DNA from: Spirosoma sp.
Lineage (GTDB): Bacteria > Bacteroidota > Bacteroidia > Cytophagales > Spirosomataceae
Assembly (NCBI GenBank): GCA_025351545.1
Contig: JANXVQ010000435.1
Span: 1 to 8,433, forward strand
DNA: 8,433 nt
Direction of reading: 5' to 3'
Part shown: one piece after another, positions 6,175 to 8,433 of the stretch
Position numbering within the stretch: the first letter of the stretch is position 1
Layout: the number at the start of each line of letters is the position of its first letter
Position numbers and translations under genes: made by a program
The notes under the pieces: model-generated
Database searches by the model: none
What the model was told of the DNA's origin: nothing
The model's input: only the letters and a program-made list of their open reading frames with translations

Positions 6175-7042
6175 GGCTAATCAGCTTTCGAAAAATATAA
6201 CTTTCATACTGACTAATACTTCGTGCGGTGCCGAGACCATAGCGGCCGGTTAATTGCCCACTGTATAAGGCACGAATCCGTTCGGCAGAAATGCGCTCCT
6301 GCTCGGTCCAGGTCTGATGGTCAGCCCAGTGGGGCGTCCGCGTTCGCCGATCATAGGCATGCCAACCCAACAGGCGATGGGGGTGAAACAAATCATAACC
6401 TGCGGTATAAGCTCTCAGGCTCGTAACGACTTCATCGCCAAAAAAATAAATATCCGGGTCAAACGTGATGTCCCGGTTAAACTGCCCAGCCGTAAACAGG
6501 AAATGTAAGGAGATAAAATGAGCCGGTTTCGGTCGATCAAGCCGTTTCCAGAAGGGCATTGGATAACTAACCAATTTGGTCAGCAACCCATTATCCTGGT
6601 CGAGGGCATACATTTCCATGGGCGTATACACGCGGCCATAGGGCTCATTAACAGGATCATACGGCGGCAGATAACCCGTTAAGATTGGCTTGTCAATATT
6701 TTGCTGCCGCAAGCCTTCATACATGTCAATCATGAGTTGATCCCATCCACGCACAAAACGCTGATGAGAGTCAATTAAAAGCGTATAGGATTCGCCCTTC
6801 CAGCCCTGTTGCAGTAGGTTACGGGCCCAATTACACCCTTTACTTTCCTGATAGGGAACGTCAATAATATCAATTTCGGGTCGACTGGTAAGGCTACGGG
6901 GTAACCGGTCGGTGGCTGATCGCTGCCACATAACCCCAACACGAATACGTTCAGCATGAGTCGCCATGTTGAGCAGACTCTGAATCGTTTTGGGCAGTTC
7001 GGAATCCCGGTAGGCCGGTATCTGCACATATATCTCCGCCAT
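6158..7042 (-). CDS. GT60-type (Skp1 GnT1-like) GlcNAc-transferase family protein
   Basis: The 294-residue product has the layout of the 'Glycosyltransferase (GlcNAc)' family (CAZy GT60), typified by the Dictyostelium enzyme that adds GlcNAc to hydroxyproline of Skp1. Visible landmarks in order are the first strand 'IYVQIPAYRDSELPKTI' (4-20), 'RIRVGVMWQ' (32-40), 'ESKGCNWARN' (66-75), the metal-site strand 'LLIDSHQRFVRGWD' with Asp91-Ser-His93, 'LTGYLPPY' (121-128), 'FLFTAGQF' (181-188), 'FFGDEVVTSLRAYTAGYDLF' with Glu204, and 'GWHAYDRR'. No signal peptide or membrane helix is seen, so it should act in the cytosol on UDP-GlcNAc or a related donor. I chose the ATG at 7042; an in-frame TTG two codons upstream (7048) is less likely. 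It is the first gene of a three-gene operon. Donor, acceptor and linkage are inferred from the family only, so an acceptor other than hydroxyproline cannot be excluded. Confidence 0.88.
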   Translation of the reverse strand: MAEIYVQIPAYRDSELPKTIQSLLNMATHAERIRVGVMWQRSATDRLPRSLTSRPEIDIIDVPYQESKGCNWARNLLQQGWKGESYTLLIDSHQRFVRGWDQLMIDMYEGLRQQNIDKPILTGYLPPYDPVNEPYGRVYTPMEMYALDQDNGLLTKLVSYPMPFWKRLDRPKPAHFISLHFLFTAGQFNRDITFDPDIYFFGDEVVTSLRAYTAGYDLFHPHRLLGWHAYDRRTRTPHWADHQTWTEQERISAERIRALYSGQLTGRYGLGTARSISQYESYIFRKLISHESAA

Positions 7043-7253
7043 AGCCAAATGGATTATCAGCCATAGAAAGGTAATTTATACTATCGCATTCATTGATAGT
7101 TACTTAGCAAACGGTAAGATCATCCATTCAGCGGTTTATTAACGTATCATCGTAACCAACTGGCCTCGTCACCTGTTAACCTTTTCACTGTTGGGTAACG
7201 CTTAACAATTCTATGTAAATGAACGCCTACAGTGCTAATCCAACGTCAATACT
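7043..7253. other. Divergent intergenic region, glycosyltransferase operon / DNA glycosylase
   Basis: These 211 bp separate the divergent starts and must hold promoters for both directions. The sequence is A/T-rich and I see no convincing gene, hairpin or riboswitch in it. Read toward the operon, TACCGTTTGC (reverse of about 7107-7116) resembles the Bacteroidota -7 motif TAnnTTTG but has one extra spacer base and no clear -33 partner, so I do not call a promoter. Confidence 0.5.
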
Positions 7254-7910
7254 ATGCCTAAACTTCCCCTCGATTTTTATCAATCTCACGACACACTCAC
7301 ACTGGCCCAACTCCTGCTTGGCTGCGAACTTGTTCATGAATCCCGTGGCAACGGCGATGGACTGTCAGAGGGCATAACAGCCGGAATCATCGTAGAGGCA
7401 GAAGGGTATCTGACCGACGACCCAGCCTGCCATGCTTATCGACGGAAAACACCTCGTAATGCAGCCATGTTTGGCCCGGCTGGCCTGTTGTATGTATATC
7501 AAATTTACAACCACTACAATTGTATCAATATTGTAACGGGGCCGGAGGGCGTGGGTGAAGCGATACTGATTCGCGCACTCGAACCGACAGAAGGGATCGA
7601 GCTGATGGCATTACGCCGAAATGAAGCGTTTAAAACGGGCTTTGAACGATACCGTAACAACACCATCGACCCAACGACAGCCGACGGTCAGCGTAATCTC
7701 ACGAATGGTCCCGGCAAGTTGACAATTGCGATGGGGATTAGCAAAAAGGAACACAATTCATCCTCATTAACGACAGGAACTATTTTTATTCGCGGCCCGG
7801 TTTTACATGATTTCGATATGGTCACGACCACGCGCATTGGTCTAACCCAAGGGGCTGATTTGCCGTATCGGTATTATATAAAAGGCAACAAATACGTAAG
7901 CAAAAAGTAA
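7254..7910 (+). CDS. aag: DNA-3-methyladenine glycosylase (AAG/MPG family)
   Basis: This enzyme removes alkylated or deaminated purines such as 3-methyladenine and hypoxanthine, opening base-excision repair. At 218 residues it is the normal bacterial length. By comparison with human AAG, Glu50 in 'VEAEGY' is the residue that activates water (human Glu125). Tyr52, His60 and Tyr82 match human Tyr127, His136 and Tyr159, which shape the base pocket and the base-flipping wedge; Asn92 matches Asn169. Other family blocks are 'TPRNAAMFGPAGLLYVY' (66-82), 'ILIRALEPTEG' (104-114) and 'LTNGPGKLTIAMGI' (149-162). The motif usually read 'YG(M/I)H..(F/L)N' is 'YNHYNCIN' here, an unusual Gly-to-Asn change beside the pocket. 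The ATG at 7254 leaves a short N-terminus before the fold. It is monocistronic: divergent upstream neighbour, strong hairpin right after the stop. No adaptive-response operator was recognised. Confidence 0.95.
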   Translation: MPKLPLDFYQSHDTLTLAQLLLGCELVHESRGNGDGLSEGITAGIIVEAEGYLTDDPACHAYRRKTPRNAAMFGPAGLLYVYQIYNHYNCINIVTGPEGVGEAILIRALEPTEGIELMALRRNEAFKTGFERYRNNTIDPTTADGQRNLTNGPGKLTIAMGISKKEHNSSSLTTGTIFIRGPVLHDFDMVTTTRIGLTQGADLPYRYYIKGNKYVSKK

Positions 7911-7971
7911 CCCACAAAAGATAGCCTGCCTGCTCATAGAGTTCAGCAGGCAGGCCATCTTTTGTGGGTTA
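7908..7971. terminator. Long near-perfect hairpin between convergent genes
   Basis: TAACCCACAAAAGAT (7908-7922) pairs with ATCTTTTGTGGGTTA (7957-7971). After one A/C mismatch, GCCTGCCTGCT (7924-7934) pairs with AGCAGGCAGGC (7945-7955) around a 10-nt loop, giving 26 pairs in 64 nt. The TAA of the DNA glycosylase gene is the first triplet of the left arm. Each strand carries a T-run inside its descending arm, so it can end transcription from both the glycosylase gene and the TPR gene (stop at 7987-7989). Confidence 0.75.
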
Positions 7972-7986
7972 TAGAATCAGATCTGT

Positions 7987-8433
7987 TTAGTATTTATTAA
8001 TAACCGAATCGGCCATAATTTTTACGTCTATACCCGTTGCCTTTCGCAGGTTTGCCTGGTTATTCTGCCCATCTACATACGCTGGGTTTACTACCATCGA
8101 GCGGTTGTAATAATACGAAGCCAGTTCTAGCTTCTGCCGGTTGTTCTGTGTAAACCCTTCACCCTGATAAATTACACCAAGGTTGTTGTAGGCTGGTGCA
8201 TAGGCATTTGCCGCTCGAATCGTCTGTTTATAGTAATATTTAGCGGAGTCGACGTTAGGTGTGATTTTCTGAAATACATAAGCCATCGAGAAATATGCTT
8301 CACCAAAATTCGGATAAATTCGGGTTGACTCCTGCAAGTGGTCGAGCGCCCACCGACCGTGTTTGTTAGCATGAGCAATATTGGTATCAATGAGCACCTG
8401 CGCCTTCTTGATTTGATCGGGCGATGGTTTTGG
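7987..8433 (-). CDS. TPR-repeat protein, C-terminal part (5' end outside window)
   Basis: The frame is open from the TAA at 7987-7989 to the window edge (148 residues visible). The GTG at 8395-8397 is internal, because coding sequence continues upstream of it ('PKPSPDQIKKAQ'). The visible part holds about three tetratricopeptide repeats: 'ALDHLQESTRIYPN', then 'AYFSMAYVFQKI...SAKYYYKQTIRAANAYA', then 'AYNNLGVIYQGEG...ELASYYYNRSMVVNPAY', ending in a short helical tail. The Ala/Tyr/Asn spacing and 'P.(F/Y)' turns are typical of TPRs, which stack as helical hairpins and bind partner proteins. No catalytic motif or membrane segment lies in the visible part. Many Bacteroidota proteins carry such repeats after an N-terminal membrane or enzyme domain, which cannot be judged here. 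Confidence 0.85.
   Translation of the reverse strand, partial: PKPSPDQIKKAQVLIDTNIAHANKHGRWALDHLQESTRIYPNFGEAYFSMAYVFQKITPNVDSAKYYYKQTIRAANAYAPAYNNLGVIYQGEGFTQNNRQKLELASYYYNRSMVVNPAYVDGQNNQANLRKATGIDVKIMADSVINKY

Noticed and set aside
7043..7048. TTG at 7048 as start of the glycosyltransferase.
   Set aside because: An ATG two codons later fits the family's first strand and is the commoner start; the difference is only two residues.
8395..8397. GTG at 8397 as start of the TPR gene.
   Set aside because: The frame stays open to the window end and upstream codons look coding, so the gene is truncated by the window.
1..8433. tRNA, rRNA, CRISPR array, insertion sequence, attachment site or replication origin.
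   Set aside because: No cloverleaf, spaced direct repeats, transposase-like product or terminal inverted repeats were found. The inverted repeats present sit at gene ends or in short intergenic gaps.

Overview
The window looks like chromosomal DNA of a member of the phylum Bacteroidota, most likely order Cytophagales (Spirosoma or a close relative). This is inferred from moderate GC content, weak or absent Shine-Dalgarno sequences with A-rich leaders, the long array of IPT/TIG domains, and an Arg/Asn/Gln/Gly-rich disordered extension of a kind known from other Bacteroidota proteins. No tRNA, rRNA, insertion sequence or CRISPR array was seen.

Layout. (1) 2-1537 (+): the 3' part of a large surface-type protein made of tandem IPT/TIG domains. 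(2) 1565-2500 (-): a SerA-like D-2-hydroxyacid dehydrogenase, convergent with (1) and divergent from pdxA. (3) 2614-4245 (+): pdxA of vitamin B6 synthesis, with a disordered N-terminal extension of about 195 residues that contains a 15-bp coding minisatellite. (4) 4330-5217 (+): yicC, a ribonuclease-family gene. (5) 7042-5260 (-): a tight three-gene operon of a GT60-type (Skp1 hydroxyproline GlcNAc-transferase-like) glycosyltransferase, a prolyl 4-hydroxylase-like 2-oxoglutarate oxygenase and a 92-residue unknown protein with a short Gly-Pro segment. (6) 7254-7910 (+): a 3-methyladenine DNA glycosylase. (7) 7987-8433 (-): the 3' part of a TPR protein. Each of the three convergent gene pairs is separated by a strong inverted repeat that probably acts as a two-way terminator.

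The most interesting part is the three-gene operon. Prolyl 4-hydroxylase followed by a GT60 GlcNAc-transferase is the enzyme pair that hydroxylates and then glycosylates one proline of cytosolic Skp1 in Dictyostelium and Toxoplasma. Here both enzymes lack signal peptides, overlap by 17 nt, and are followed after 6 nt by a small Gly/Pro-containing protein. My proposal is a bacterial cytosolic system for hydroxyproline O-glycosylation, with the small protein as candidate substrate or adaptor. Enzyme families are assigned from visible motifs; the pathway and the substrate are inference.

The rest is metabolic and maintenance housekeeping: B6 synthesis, RNA processing and base-excision repair.
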